Shown one piece after another: positions 14,865-22,931 of a stretch of 23,036 bases of DNA. Every line of letters starts with the position of its first letter. Within the stretch, counting starts at the first letter, position 1. The translations under genes were made by a program, and so were the position numbers. The DNA is from HGM12587 sp964580255 (lineage in GTDB: Bacteria; Bacillota; Clostridia; Lachnospirales; Lachnospiraceae): assembly GCA_964580255.1 (NCBI GenBank), contig CAZOJX010000018.1, positions 1 to 23,036 of the forward strand, read 5' to 3'. The notes under the pieces were generated by a model that did no database searches, was not told the DNA's origin, and saw nothing but the letters and a program-made list of their open reading frames with translations.

Positions 14865-16205
14865 TCAGCCAATTCCTCCAAAGAAAATGCCCAAAATATA
14901 TACGATCAATGTGATTCCTACAAATACATATTTGGTCAACGGTTCAAACCATGCTCCCAGCTTCTTTGGACTTCCAAGCTCTGCCTGCTCTTTTGCAAAG
15001 CCCTTCGGGCATACCCAGAAAAACATGATTCCCGCCAGAAGTGCTCCTAACGGAATGACATAAATGGAAATCACGTCCATCCATGTGCTGACAGTATCTC
15101 CGTTTTCAATAAAGATACTGATGGCTGCACCGACCACTGCCACAATCAGCACTGCTGCGATTCTTGACAGACCAAACTGTTCCTGCAGTGCCTCGATCGG
15201 TGTTTCAAAAAGATTCATCAGGGAGGTCAATGCGGCAAACAGTACTGCTGCAAAGAAAATAACGGCAAACAAGCTGCCAAAAGGCATCTGCTGAAATACT
15301 GCCGGAAGGGTGATGAACATCAGCGGCGGGCCGCTGGCTACGTCCATTCCGAATGCAAACACTGCCGGAATTACGACCATCCCTGCTAACAAGGCTGCCA
15401 AGGTATCAAAAATTGCCACATTTTTGGCACTGCTGACAACGTCCACATCATCTTTCAAATAGCTTCCGTAAACAACCGTTCCGGAGCCGGCCAAAGACAG
15501 GGAGAAAAATGCCTGTCCCAAAGCATACACCCAGGTTTTTACATTCCACAGCTGTTCCCAGTTTGGTACAAATAAATAGCGATATCCTTCCACTGCCCCA
15601 GGCAAAGTCATCACCCGGAACATTAAAAAGATAAAGAAAATAAAAAATACCGGCATCATGATCTTATTAACCTTTTCAATGCCTTTAGAAACTCCCATGG
15701 CCATAATGACAAAGGTCAGCGCCAGTGCCAGCATATGCCAGCCGATACTTCCGAAATTCTGTGCCAGAGCCCCAAAAAAAGCCCCCATATTTTCAATCTT
15801 TATCAGTTGTCCGGTCAGAGCGCTGAATAAATACTTTAATACCCAGCCAACGACAACCGAATATCCGATCGCAATCCCCAGAGAACCGATCACAGGAATC
15901 ACGCCAATCAGTCTTCCTGTTTTTTCGTACTTTTCCCCAAACCGAAGCTTCATCGCTTTCCCAAATGCCCCCAAAGGACCTGTTTTCATGCTTCGTCCAA
16001 ATGCCATTTCTCCAATGACACCGGAAAAACCAAGTAAGATTACAAAAATGAAATACGGGATCAGAAAGGCTGCACCGCCGAACTTTCCTGTACGATAAGG
16101 GAACATCCAGATATTTGCCATACCGACTGCGGAACCTACGCAGGCAATGATGAATCCCAGGGTTGTGCCAAATTGTCCTCTTTGGCTTTCTTTTGTCTGT
16201 TTCAT
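14865..16205 (-). CDS. Neurotransmitter:sodium symporter (NSS/SNF) family transporter
   Basis: The 446-residue protein has about eleven membrane helices, as in bacterial NSS members such as MhsT. Helix 1 has the unwound sodium- and substrate-binding signature VGSAVGMANIWMFPYRTG (about 23-40), followed by FGGAAFLIPYF. The family takes up amino acids with Na+ across the plasma membrane; the substrate here is unknown. I start at the ATG at 16205, preceded by GGAGAGA. The open frame runs another 41 codons upstream, but that part crosses the promoter and has no family similarity. It is a single-gene unit between its own promoter and a shared terminator. Confidence 0.93.
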   Translation of the reverse strand: MKQTKESQRGQFGTTLGFIIACVGSAVGMANIWMFPYRTGKFGGAAFLIPYFIFVILLGFSGVIGEMAFGRSMKTGPLGAFGKAMKLRFGEKYEKTGRLIGVIPVIGSLGIAIGYSVVVGWVLKYLFSALTGQLIKIENMGAFFGALAQNFGSIGWHMLALALTFVIMAMGVSKGIEKVNKIMMPVFFIFFIFLMFRVMTLPGAVEGYRYLFVPNWEQLWNVKTWVYALGQAFFSLSLAGSGTVVYGSYLKDDVDVVSSAKNVAIFDTLAALLAGMVVIPAVFAFGMDVASGPPLMFITLPAVFQQMPFGSLFAVIFFAAVLFAALTSLMNLFETPIEALQEQFGLSRIAAVLIVAVVGAAISIFIENGDTVSTWMDVISIYVIPLGALLAGIMFFWVCPKGFAKEQAELGSPKKLGAWFEPLTKYVFVGITLIVYILGIFFGGIG

Positions 16206-16253
16206 ATTCTTCTCTCCAATGCTTCTTTGCTCACTGCATGAGCTATAATTATT

Positions 16254-16282
16254 ACTGTACCACAATTTCTTTATTTTGTCAT
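16254..16282 (-). promoter_or_regulatory. Promoter of the NSS transporter
   Basis: Minus strand: ATGACA (16277-16282), a 17-base spacer and TACAGT (16254-16259). The leader of about 40 bases contains a 5-bp hairpin (16229-16233 with 16239-16243) that could be an operator half-site, though it is short. Confidence 0.6.
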
Positions 16283-16305
16283 ATAAAGTAAAAAGAGGCA
16301 AAATC

Positions 16306-16334
16306 GCATAGTTTCCGCCTTTCTGCACATATTA
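16306..16334 (+). promoter_or_regulatory. Candidate forespore (sigma-F/G-like) promoter
   Basis: GCATA (16306-16310), a 17-base spacer and CATATTA (16328-16334) fit the Bacillus sigma-G pattern (GHATR, 17-18 bases, CATNHTA). No good sigma-A -35 lies at the right distance from the AT-rich -10 region. The following gene's ATG is 25 bases downstream with an AGGAGG site. Confidence 0.4.
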
Positions 16335-16359
16335 TAAAAAACGAAACAGGAGGATACTT

Positions 16360-16794
16360 ATGGAAGCTCGAGATACCGTCAAACTTTTAAAAGAATGTGA
16401 TGCCGGCTCCAAAATGGCCGTCAGTTCTCTCGATGATGTCATGGAAAAAGTTGAAAATGAGAAGCTTCGGAAGCTTTTCACAGAAACCAGGGAGCATCAC
16501 GAAAAACTGGGAAATGAAATCCATGCACTTTTGATGGAATACGGAAGTGAAGAAAAAGAGCCCAATCCGATGGCAAAGGGCATGGCAAAAATGAAAACCA
16601 ATGTAAAAATGGGAATCAATGATACAGACGAGACTGTGGCCGATCTGATCACCGATGGCTGTAATATGGGGATCAAATCCCTCTATAAATATATGAATCA
16701 ATATCCAAAAGCAGATTCCAAATCAAAAGATCTGTGTAAACGGCTGATCTCCATCGAAGATCAGCTGAGAAAAGAGCTTCGGGCGTATCTTTGA
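16360..16794 (+). CDS. Small all-helical, ferritin-like hypothetical protein
   Basis: I recognise no named family with certainty. The 144-residue protein is almost entirely helix-forming and charged, with no signal peptide or membrane segment. The pattern suggests a four-helix bundle of the ferritin-like/DUF2383 kind: a first helix to about 30, a second with ETREHHEKLGNEIHALL, a methionine- and lysine-rich loop (about 68-85), then two more helices. E and H residues in the second helix could bind metal, but no full diiron EXXH set is evident. AGGAGG precedes the ATG. The stop codon lies inside its terminator hairpin. The upstream promoter looks sporulation-type, so a spore role is possible but unproven. 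Confidence 0.8.
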   Translation: MEARDTVKLLKECDAGSKMAVSSLDDVMEKVENEKLRKLFTETREHHEKLGNEIHALLMEYGSEEKEPNPMAKGMAKMKTNVKMGINDTDETVADLITDGCNMGIKSLYKYMNQYPKADSKSKDLCKRLISIEDQLRKELRAYL

Positions 16795-16804
16795 TACGCC
16801 CGAA
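16778..16804. terminator. Hairpin terminator overlapping a stop codon
   Basis: A perfect 12-bp stem (16778-16789 with 16793-16804) with a 3-base TTT loop contains the TGA stop (16792-16794) of the preceding plus-strand gene. A pyrimidine-rich stretch (CTTTCTTCTTT) follows. The convergent GH13 gene stops at 16814, so the hairpin may serve both strands, although its minus-strand T-tract is weak. Confidence 0.75.
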
Positions 16805-16813
16805 CTTTCTTCT

Positions 16814-18421
16814 TTATCGAAAACTTTTTACCCAGTTCACCAAAGATCCATGGTGGGTATTATCCCGAACAGTGCCCAGCATGTAATCGGTAACAGGCCC
16901 ATTGTGCCGCATTTTTTCCAAAATGGCTTCCTGAAGTTCTTCCACAGACATTTCTTCGTAGGACTTGCTCCAGTCAACCTCTTTTTTCTCCGGAATCTCC
17001 TGCACATTTTCCTTTTCTATTTCAGGAACCGGTACTGCTTCGATCACTTCCGCTTTAAACGGCTCAAAGCTTTCCCTGTTAAGCTCCTTCGGAATCCAGA
17101 TTTCTCCGCTGTTTGCTCCGATGGTCACCAAAAGACGTCCATCCTGCACCGTTTTTGTTTCGCCGGACAATGCGCCGACATACTCTTTCGCCTCTCCTGC
17201 CGGAAGATTCATGGAAGCCTCACCGTCTGCATTGTTCACCGTCACAATGACTGATTTTCCTTCCCAGGTTCTTGCATAGGCAAAATGCGTTGTCTGTAAG
17301 AGCAGTTCTTCATATCCGCCATAGATCAGTGCCGGTGTATTTTTTCTGATCTTTCCGAGTGCTTTGATCAGCTGCATGTAAGGACTGTTCTTTCCCTTTT
17401 CCTGCCATTCCTCAAAATCCAGTGCCGGGCGCAGGGAATCATCAGATCCACGCTCTTTTCGCCCTTCGATGCCAAACTCTGAACCATAATAAATGGACGG
17501 AATCCCCGGCAATGTATAGAGCATCACATGCACCGGCATAAAATGCGCCTTATTTTTCAGCTTTGAAGAAATCCTTTCCACATCATGATTGTCTACAAAG
17601 GTGTACAGCTTCAGATCTTTTCCAACCATACCGTCCACGTACCGGATCGTATGGGCGATCTCAAAATAATTATGGTCATTGTGACCGGAATAAAGTGCTT
17701 TATGAAGCATGTAGTTTGTTACGGAATGGAGGGTTCCTTCATTTGCCCAGCGGCCATAATTTCCATGAATTACTTCCCCCATCAGCCAGAAATCCGGCTT
17801 CACTTCATTGGCAGTCTGACGCAATGCTTTCATATAATCAAAATCCATCACATCTGCAGCGTCCAGGCGAAGTCCGTCAATGTCAAATTCTTTCACCCAG
17901 AAACGGATCACGTCGCAGATATAGTCTCTGACTTTTGGATTGCGCTGATTTAATTTTACCAAAAGGTCATAACCGCCCCAGTTTTCATAGGAAAATCCGT
18001 CCTGATAGGAATTATTTCCCCAAAAATTCACATTGCAGTACCAATCTTTATACCGGGACTGTTCCCGATTCTGTAAAATATCCTGAAATGCAAAGAAATC
18101 CCGTCCGGTGTGGTTAAATACACCGTCTAAAATAACCCGGATTCCCTGGCGATGACATTCTGCCACAAAATTCGCCAGATCCTCATTGGTTCCCAGTCGG
18201 CTGTCCAGCTTCTTATAGTCTGTAGTTTCATAGCCATGTCCTACAGATTCAAAAAGCGGTCCAATGTAGATGCCGCTGCATCCCAGCTCTTTGATATGGG
18301 AAATCCATGGAATTATGGAATTTAACCGATGTACCGGTTCTCCATAAGAATTTTGTTTTGGTGCTCCAGTCAGCCCTAGCGGATAAATATGATAAAATAC
18401 TGCCTCATCATACCATGCCAT
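16814..18421 (-). CDS. GH13 alpha-amylase/cyclomaltodextrinase-like enzyme with C-terminal extension
   Basis: The 535-residue cytoplasmic protein (no signal peptide) has all four GH13 conserved regions: DGVFNH (99-104), GLRLDAADV with nucleophile D187, GEVIHG with acid/base E216, and FVDNHD with D280. It would hydrolyse alpha-glucosidic bonds in maltodextrins or related oligosaccharides. The lack of a long N-terminal domain argues against a classical neopullulanase. After the beta-sandwich domain (to about 450) there is an acidic, proline-containing linker and a C-terminal helical tail of about 50 residues that I do not recognise. AGGAGG precedes the ATG. It is the last gene of the yfcC-guaA-carboxypeptidase run, 60 bases after the carboxypeptidase stop. 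Confidence 0.9.
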   Translation of the reverse strand: MAWYDEAVFYHIYPLGLTGAPKQNSYGEPVHRLNSIIPWISHIKELGCSGIYIGPLFESVGHGYETTDYKKLDSRLGTNEDLANFVAECHRQGIRVILDGVFNHTGRDFFAFQDILQNREQSRYKDWYCNVNFWGNNSYQDGFSYENWGGYDLLVKLNQRNPKVRDYICDVIRFWVKEFDIDGLRLDAADVMDFDYMKALRQTANEVKPDFWLMGEVIHGNYGRWANEGTLHSVTNYMLHKALYSGHNDHNYFEIAHTIRYVDGMVGKDLKLYTFVDNHDVERISSKLKNKAHFMPVHVMLYTLPGIPSIYYGSEFGIEGRKERGSDDSLRPALDFEEWQEKGKNSPYMQLIKALGKIRKNTPALIYGGYEELLLQTTHFAYARTWEGKSVIVTVNNADGEASMNLPAGEAKEYVGALSGETKTVQDGRLLVTIGANSGEIWIPKELNRESFEPFKAEVIEAVPVPEIEKENVQEIPEKKEVDWSKSYEEMSVEELQEAILEKMRHNGPVTDYMLGTVRDNTHHGSLVNWVKSFR

Positions 18422-18481
18422 GTTTCATTCCTCCTAAATATCATGATTCTGAAGATACGTCAGGATCCCTTCTGCAATCCC

Positions 18482-19585
18482 TTATGTCGCATATTTTGTA
18501 TAAATTTCCACATGATCATAAATACAGCGCCAGCTGCTGGTCGATCCGGCCGTTACGCAGATATAAGGGGTTCCGTCCTCTGCAATGCTGTAGCTGACTG
18601 CACAGCTTCCGGACTGATTTACATACCCCGTCTTGGCTCCGATCACCTCGCCACCGGTATCCTTGTCCTCAATCCTGCGAAGAAACCAGTTGGAAATGGT
18701 GATTCCTTCCGGGTGTTCCGCTGTGGCCTCTGTCGTATAGCATTTCTCGGAAAGAACCTCCAGACACAGCTCATTTTGGATCGCTGCTTTCATGATCACT
18801 GCCATATCATATACTGTACAGTAATGATTTTCGTCATATAATCCGACACAGTTGGTAAAATGTGCCGTATCAGAAATTCCCAGTTCCTCCAGCTTCTCAT
18901 TCATCAATGCTACAAAAGCTTCCTGTGATCCGGCCACATAGGTAGCAAGCCCCACTGCTGCATCTCCGCCGGAAGGCAGGATCGTTCCGTAAAACAGATC
19001 CTTTACTTTGATTTCTTCATCAACCAGAAATCCCACATTGCTGCAGTCATGGACATAGGAATAATCTGTAATGTCAATGGTCATGGTAAAGGTATCTTCC
19101 AGCTGTTCCTTGGAAAGCTGCTCTGCCGCCACCAAAACCGTTAAAACCTTTGTCATTGAGGCGGGACTGATCCTCGTCTGTGCGTCTTTTGATGCAACGA
19201 CGGTGTCCCTGCTTTCATCGATGAGGATCGCATGAGTACTGATCACCTGGTCACTGTAGATCTGTCTCGTATCCTCAGTAGTCTCAAACCGATACACCTC
19301 TGAGGTCTTTTCTTCTTCCGGCTCCATTACCTCAGTTTCTGCCTCCGGCACTGTTTCCGGCTGTTCACTGATCTGTGCCGGCTCCTTAGGATCCTCTGCC
19401 TCTGCCTTTGTCTTTCTGCCAAACAGGCTCACCCCGATCAGCAGAAACACTGCACAGATTCCCAAAGCTGCACACAGACGACGTCTTTGACGCCGTTTAC
19501 GCTCACGAAGCATTCTCTGTTTTCGCCTTGCCTTTCGGGCAAGGTATTCCTGTTCGTCCTCTAACTCATTAAAATGTGGTTCCAT
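18482..19585 (-). CDS. Membrane-anchored D-alanyl-D-alanine carboxypeptidase (PBP5-like)
   Basis: The 367-residue protein trims the terminal D-Ala from peptidoglycan stem peptides outside the membrane. A long, very basic N-terminus (1-36) precedes a single membrane helix (about 37-55) and an acidic linker to about 95. The S11 peptidase domain has S143-M-T-K146 (nucleophile and base), S205-G-G-D in the place of the S-x-N motif, and K318-T-G320. The family's C-terminal anchoring region is absent, so attachment is through the N-terminal helix. AGAAGGAT lies before the ATG, and the gene follows guaA by 24 bases. It could also be an endopeptidase of the same fold. Confidence 0.9.
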   Translation of the reverse strand: MEPHFNELEDEQEYLARKARRKQRMLRERKRRQRRRLCAALGICAVFLLIGVSLFGRKTKAEAEDPKEPAQISEQPETVPEAETEVMEPEEEKTSEVYRFETTEDTRQIYSDQVISTHAILIDESRDTVVASKDAQTRISPASMTKVLTVLVAAEQLSKEQLEDTFTMTIDITDYSYVHDCSNVGFLVDEEIKVKDLFYGTILPSGGDAAVGLATYVAGSQEAFVALMNEKLEELGISDTAHFTNCVGLYDENHYCTVYDMAVIMKAAIQNELCLEVLSEKCYTTEATAEHPEGITISNWFLRRIEDKDTGGEVIGAKTGYVNQSGSCAVSYSIAEDGTPYICVTAGSTSSWRCIYDHVEIYTKYAT

Positions 19586-19609
19586 AACTATCCTTCTATT
19601 AAAAACCTG

Positions 19610-21154
19610 CTATTCCAGTTCGATGGTTCCAGGCGGCTTACTGGTCAGATCATAAAGTACACGGTTTACTCCTTTTACTTCATTGATGATCCTGCTCATA
19701 ACCGTCTGAAGCACTGCAAACGGAATTTCCGCTGCCTCTGCTGTCATAAAATCTACCGTATTGACTGCTCTTAATGCAACTGCGTAGTCGTAAGTTCTCT
19801 CGTCTCCCATAACTCCTACCGAACGCATATTGGTAAGTGCCGCAAAATACTGTCCAATGCTTCGATCTAATCCTGCCTTTGCGATTTCTTCACGATAGAT
19901 CGCATCTGCATCCTGTACGATCCGCACCTTTTCGGCAGTCACTTCACCTACGATACGCACCCCTAAGCCCGGTCCCGGGAATGGCTGACGGAATACCAGA
20001 TATTCCGGAATTCCCAGTTCTAAGCCGGCTTTACGCACTTCGTCTTTGAAAAGCTCCCGCAGGGGCTCAATGATCTCTTTAAAATCCACGCAGGACGGAA
20101 GACCGCCTACATTGTGATGGGATTTGATCACCGCAGATTCTCCCCCAAGACCGCTTTCCACAACGTCCGGATAAATGGTTCCCTGTACCAGGAAATCCAC
20201 CGCTCCGATCTTTTTCGCTTCTTCTTCAAAAACCCGGATAAATTCTTCACCGATGATCTTACGCTTCTTTTCCGGCTCAGAAACACCGGAAAGCTTCTCA
20301 TAAAAACGTTCCTGTGCATTGACACGGATAAAATTCAGCTGATAATTTCCCTTCGGTCCAAAAATGGCTTCCACCTCGTCTCCTTCATTTTTACGAAGAA
20401 GTCCGTGATCCACGAACACGCAGGTCAGCTGTTCTCCCACAGCCTTTGATAAAAGAACGGCTGCTACAGAGGAATCCACACCGCCGGATAATGCGCAAAG
20501 CACCTTGCCGTTTCCAACCTTCTGACGGATCGCCTGAATCGAATTTTCCACAAAAGCGTCCATTTTCCAGTCTCCGGCACAGCCGCACACCTGATATACA
20601 AAATTGGAGAGCATTTTGGTGCCTTCCTGTGTATGGAGCACTTCCGGGTGGAACTGGATCGCATACAAACGTTTTTCCGGATTTTCCGCTGCTGCTACCG
20701 GACAATCTGCAGTATGTGCAGAAATCTGAAATCCCGGTGCAACTTGAGAAATATAATCAAAATGACTCATCCAGCAAATGGTTGTCGGTGATACATTGTG
20801 AAACAGTGCAGAACTTTCTTCAACAAACACCTCGGTCTTTCCGTATTCCCGTACCGGTGCCTTTTCCACGCGGCCGCCCAGTACATGCATCATCAACTGG
20901 GCGCCATAGCAAAGTCCCAGTACCGGAATCCCCAGCTCAAACAGTTCCTTTGTATAGGTCGGAGCCCCTTCCTCATAGCAGCTGTTTGGTCCGCCGGTCA
21001 AAATGATCCCTTTAGGATTCATCTCTTTGATCTTTTCGATGTCCGTTTTGTAAGAATAGATCTCACAATAAACATTGCATTCCCGGACTCTCCTGGCAAC
21101 CAGCTGATTATACTGTCCGCCGAAATCGATCACGATCACCGTTTCTCTTTTCAT
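19610..21154 (-). CDS. guaA: GMP synthase (glutamine-hydrolysing)
   Basis: GuaA converts XMP to GMP with ATP and glutamine, the last step of guanine nucleotide synthesis. The 514-residue protein has the class I amidotransferase triad (C82 in GLCYGAQ, H169 and E171 in QFHPEV), the ATP-pyrophosphatase loop SGGVDSS (223-229) and the C-terminal dimerisation domain ending SKPPGTIELE. I use the ATG at 21154, with AGGAG ten bases upstream. An in-frame TTG at 21178 would place that site inside the gene. It lies 46 bases after the yfcC-type gene. I see no purine riboswitch in that short space, so it is probably cotranscribed or has a promoter inside the upstream gene. Confidence 0.98.
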   Translation of the reverse strand: MKRETVIVIDFGGQYNQLVARRVRECNVYCEIYSYKTDIEKIKEMNPKGIILTGGPNSCYEEGAPTYTKELFELGIPVLGLCYGAQLMMHVLGGRVEKAPVREYGKTEVFVEESSALFHNVSPTTICWMSHFDYISQVAPGFQISAHTADCPVAAAENPEKRLYAIQFHPEVLHTQEGTKMLSNFVYQVCGCAGDWKMDAFVENSIQAIRQKVGNGKVLCALSGGVDSSVAAVLLSKAVGEQLTCVFVDHGLLRKNEGDEVEAIFGPKGNYQLNFIRVNAQERFYEKLSGVSEPEKKRKIIGEEFIRVFEEEAKKIGAVDFLVQGTIYPDVVESGLGGESAVIKSHHNVGGLPSCVDFKEIIEPLRELFKDEVRKAGLELGIPEYLVFRQPFPGPGLGVRIVGEVTAEKVRIVQDADAIYREEIAKAGLDRSIGQYFAALTNMRSVGVMGDERTYDYAVALRAVNTVDFMTAEAAEIPFAVLQTVMSRIINEVKGVNRVLYDLTSKPPGTIELE

Positions 21155-21200
21155 CTTCCTCACTCTCCTCATTTTCAAAAAGCTTCACATTTTTTCTGTT

Positions 21201-22709
21201 TTATGATAAACCTGTCACTACTGCCAGAATCATAACCAATGTACAGGCAACGACAATGACCCCTTCAAATTTGATCATGAACTTTGCCCAATTTCCCCAT
21301 TCCATTCTCGCTGCAGCCAAAGCCCCTAAAAGGCAGCCTGAGGTCGGTACGATAAAGTTCGTGTACGCATCTCCCAGCTGATAAGCAACGACCGCAACCT
21401 GACGTTCTACGCCTACCAGATCGGCCAGCGGTGCCATGATCGGCATTGTCAAAGCCGCCTGTCCGGAACCGGATACTACGAAGAAGTTAAATACTGACTG
21501 GAAGATGTACATTACCCATGCAGAAACAACGGTCGGAAGTCCCTGCATCACATTGCTGATCGTATAAAGGATCGTATTTAATACTGTTCCGCTGGTCGCA
21601 TCTGTACCGCCAAGCACGATAATGATTCCCTGTGCCATTCCCACGCATAACGCAGCACCTACCATGTCCGCTGCACCGCTTTCAAAGGATCTGGCAATAT
21701 CATTGATCCCCATATCATTCAAATGGAAGATCACACCGATGATTCCGGCTGCCAGTCCCATTACAAAGAACTGAGAGGCAATCTCCGGAATATAATAACC
21801 TTTTGCCACAACGCCCCAGACGGTCCAGCCGATGGTCGCTGCGATGACCAGAAGCACCAGCTTATGTCCCAGTGTAAATGGGATTTCCTGTGCTCCTTTT
21901 TCTTTAAATTCTTCCCTGTAATAGCGATCTGATTCGTAAGCAACAGAAAGCTGAGGATTTTTCTTAATCTTTTTTGCATAGCGTACGGTAAATACGATGG
22001 TCAAAATTGTAAAGAAAAACCACATCGGGATTCTGAACCACGCACCGGACATGACCGGAACTCCCGCAATTCCCTGGGCAATGGCAAGTCCAAAAGGATT
22101 CTGCCAGGAAGCGCCGAAACCAATCTGTGTTGCCACATAGGAACACATCACGCCGACCACCGCATCATAGCCCATCGCCACAAACATTGGTACCAGGATC
22201 ATAACAAAAGGCAGGGATTCTTCCCCCATTCCGAAAACTGCACCGCCCAAAGAAAACAGGGTGATCAGGATCGGAATCAGCAGGATCTCTTTTCCGTTCA
22301 GCAGACGAATGATACGCAAAATTCCCGCATCAATCGCACCTGTACGCATAACGATTCCAAATGCACCGCCGACAACCAGGATAAATGCAATGATGCCAAT
22401 GGCACTTCCCCATTTGTCACCAGTGGTCAGACCTTCAAATACAAAGTTTAAGATTCCCTGACCGCCGAAATCCTCTGTACCAAACAGCGGGGCAACCGAA
22501 GTAACCTTGTTGCCGTTCTCGTCCAGTACGTAGGAAAAACTTGACGGATCGATCACCGTTCTTGTTTTTTCTGCGCCGTCCACCATGTAGGTGACTTCCG
22601 TTGTCTCAAAACGTCCTTGAGGAACAAACATTGTTAATACCGCAGCCAGCAATACCACTCCGAAAATAATGATATATGTATGCGGAAACTGAAATTTCTT
22701 TTTCTCCAT
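21201..22709 (-). CDS. YfcC-family membrane carrier
   Basis: The 502-residue protein has about twelve membrane segments and the YfcC/ArcD-like pattern: an FPHTYIIIFGVVLLAA first helix, an extracytoplasmic loop with FVPQGRFE, and late conserved segments VVSGSGQAALTMPIMAPLADLVG and FIVPTSGCLLGAL. The superfamily includes arginine/ornithine antiporters and other organic-ion carriers; the substrate here is not known. The ATG follows AAGGAAGAG, and two candidate promoters lie 60-110 bases upstream. It is the first gene of a minus-strand run that continues with guaA. Confidence 0.9.
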   Translation of the reverse strand: MEKKKFQFPHTYIIIFGVVLLAAVLTMFVPQGRFETTEVTYMVDGAEKTRTVIDPSSFSYVLDENGNKVTSVAPLFGTEDFGGQGILNFVFEGLTTGDKWGSAIGIIAFILVVGGAFGIVMRTGAIDAGILRIIRLLNGKEILLIPILITLFSLGGAVFGMGEESLPFVMILVPMFVAMGYDAVVGVMCSYVATQIGFGASWQNPFGLAIAQGIAGVPVMSGAWFRIPMWFFFTILTIVFTVRYAKKIKKNPQLSVAYESDRYYREEFKEKGAQEIPFTLGHKLVLLVIAATIGWTVWGVVAKGYYIPEIASQFFVMGLAAGIIGVIFHLNDMGINDIARSFESGAADMVGAALCVGMAQGIIIVLGGTDATSGTVLNTILYTISNVMQGLPTVVSAWVMYIFQSVFNFFVVSGSGQAALTMPIMAPLADLVGVERQVAVVAYQLGDAYTNFIVPTSGCLLGALAAARMEWGNWAKFMIKFEGVIVVACTLVMILAVVTGLS

Positions 22710-22765
22710 TTTCTCTTCCTTTTCTAATATTCAAATACTTTACCTATCTTAACATAACCTTTGCC

Positions 22766-22774
22766 ATTATAGCA
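22766..22774 (-). promoter_or_regulatory. Extended -10 promoter for the yfcC-type gene
   Basis: Minus strand: TGCTATAAT, a perfect extended -10 (TGn plus TATAAT), about 57 bases before the ATG. The -35 region at 17 bases is poor (TGCATG), as extended -10 promoters allow. Confidence 0.6.
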
Positions 22775-22793
22775 TAGGACTATTCCCGCATGC

Positions 22794-22821
22794 ATTATAT
22801 TTTTCCAAAAAAATTTGCCAA
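22794..22821 (-). promoter_or_regulatory. Upstream tandem promoter for the yfcC-type gene
   Basis: Minus strand: TTGGCA (22816-22821), a 16-base A/T-rich spacer and a perfect TATAAT (22794-22799), 28 bases upstream of the other -10. The 222 bases between the yfcC start and the spoIIID stop hold these two promoters and one terminator, and I see no further gene. Confidence 0.6.
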
Positions 22822-22883
22822 AATTTTGTATGTTTCGGAACCAATTTCTGAAAAAACTGCATTTTGCAGCATTGCCATAAAAA

Positions 22884-22925
22884 AATCAGGGCATTCCGCA
22901 TGTTTCTATGCCGAATACCCTGATT
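22884..22925 (-). terminator. Terminator of the spoIIID end
   Basis: An 8-bp outer stem (22884-22891 with 22918-22925) continues inward with matching blocks ATTC/GAAT and GCAT/ATGC separated by single mismatches. On the minus strand it is followed by a run of seven T. It begins seven bases after the spoIIID stop. Confidence 0.88.
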
Positions 22926-22931
22926 GTATTA

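Noticed and set aside
16229..16243. GCTCA/TGAGC hairpin in the NSS transporter leader
   Set aside because: Only five base pairs with a five-base loop and no repeat elsewhere; too weak to call an operator.
16206..16328. 41-codon N-terminal extension of the NSS transporter
   Set aside because: It runs through the promoter region and has no family similarity. The ATG at 16205 has GGAGAGA upstream.
20446..21006. 186-codon plus-strand open frame
   Set aside because: It is antisense to guaA with no family features or ribosome site of note.
21155..21200. Purine riboswitch before guaA
   Set aside because: The space is only 46 bases and has no three-way junction or purine aptamer core.
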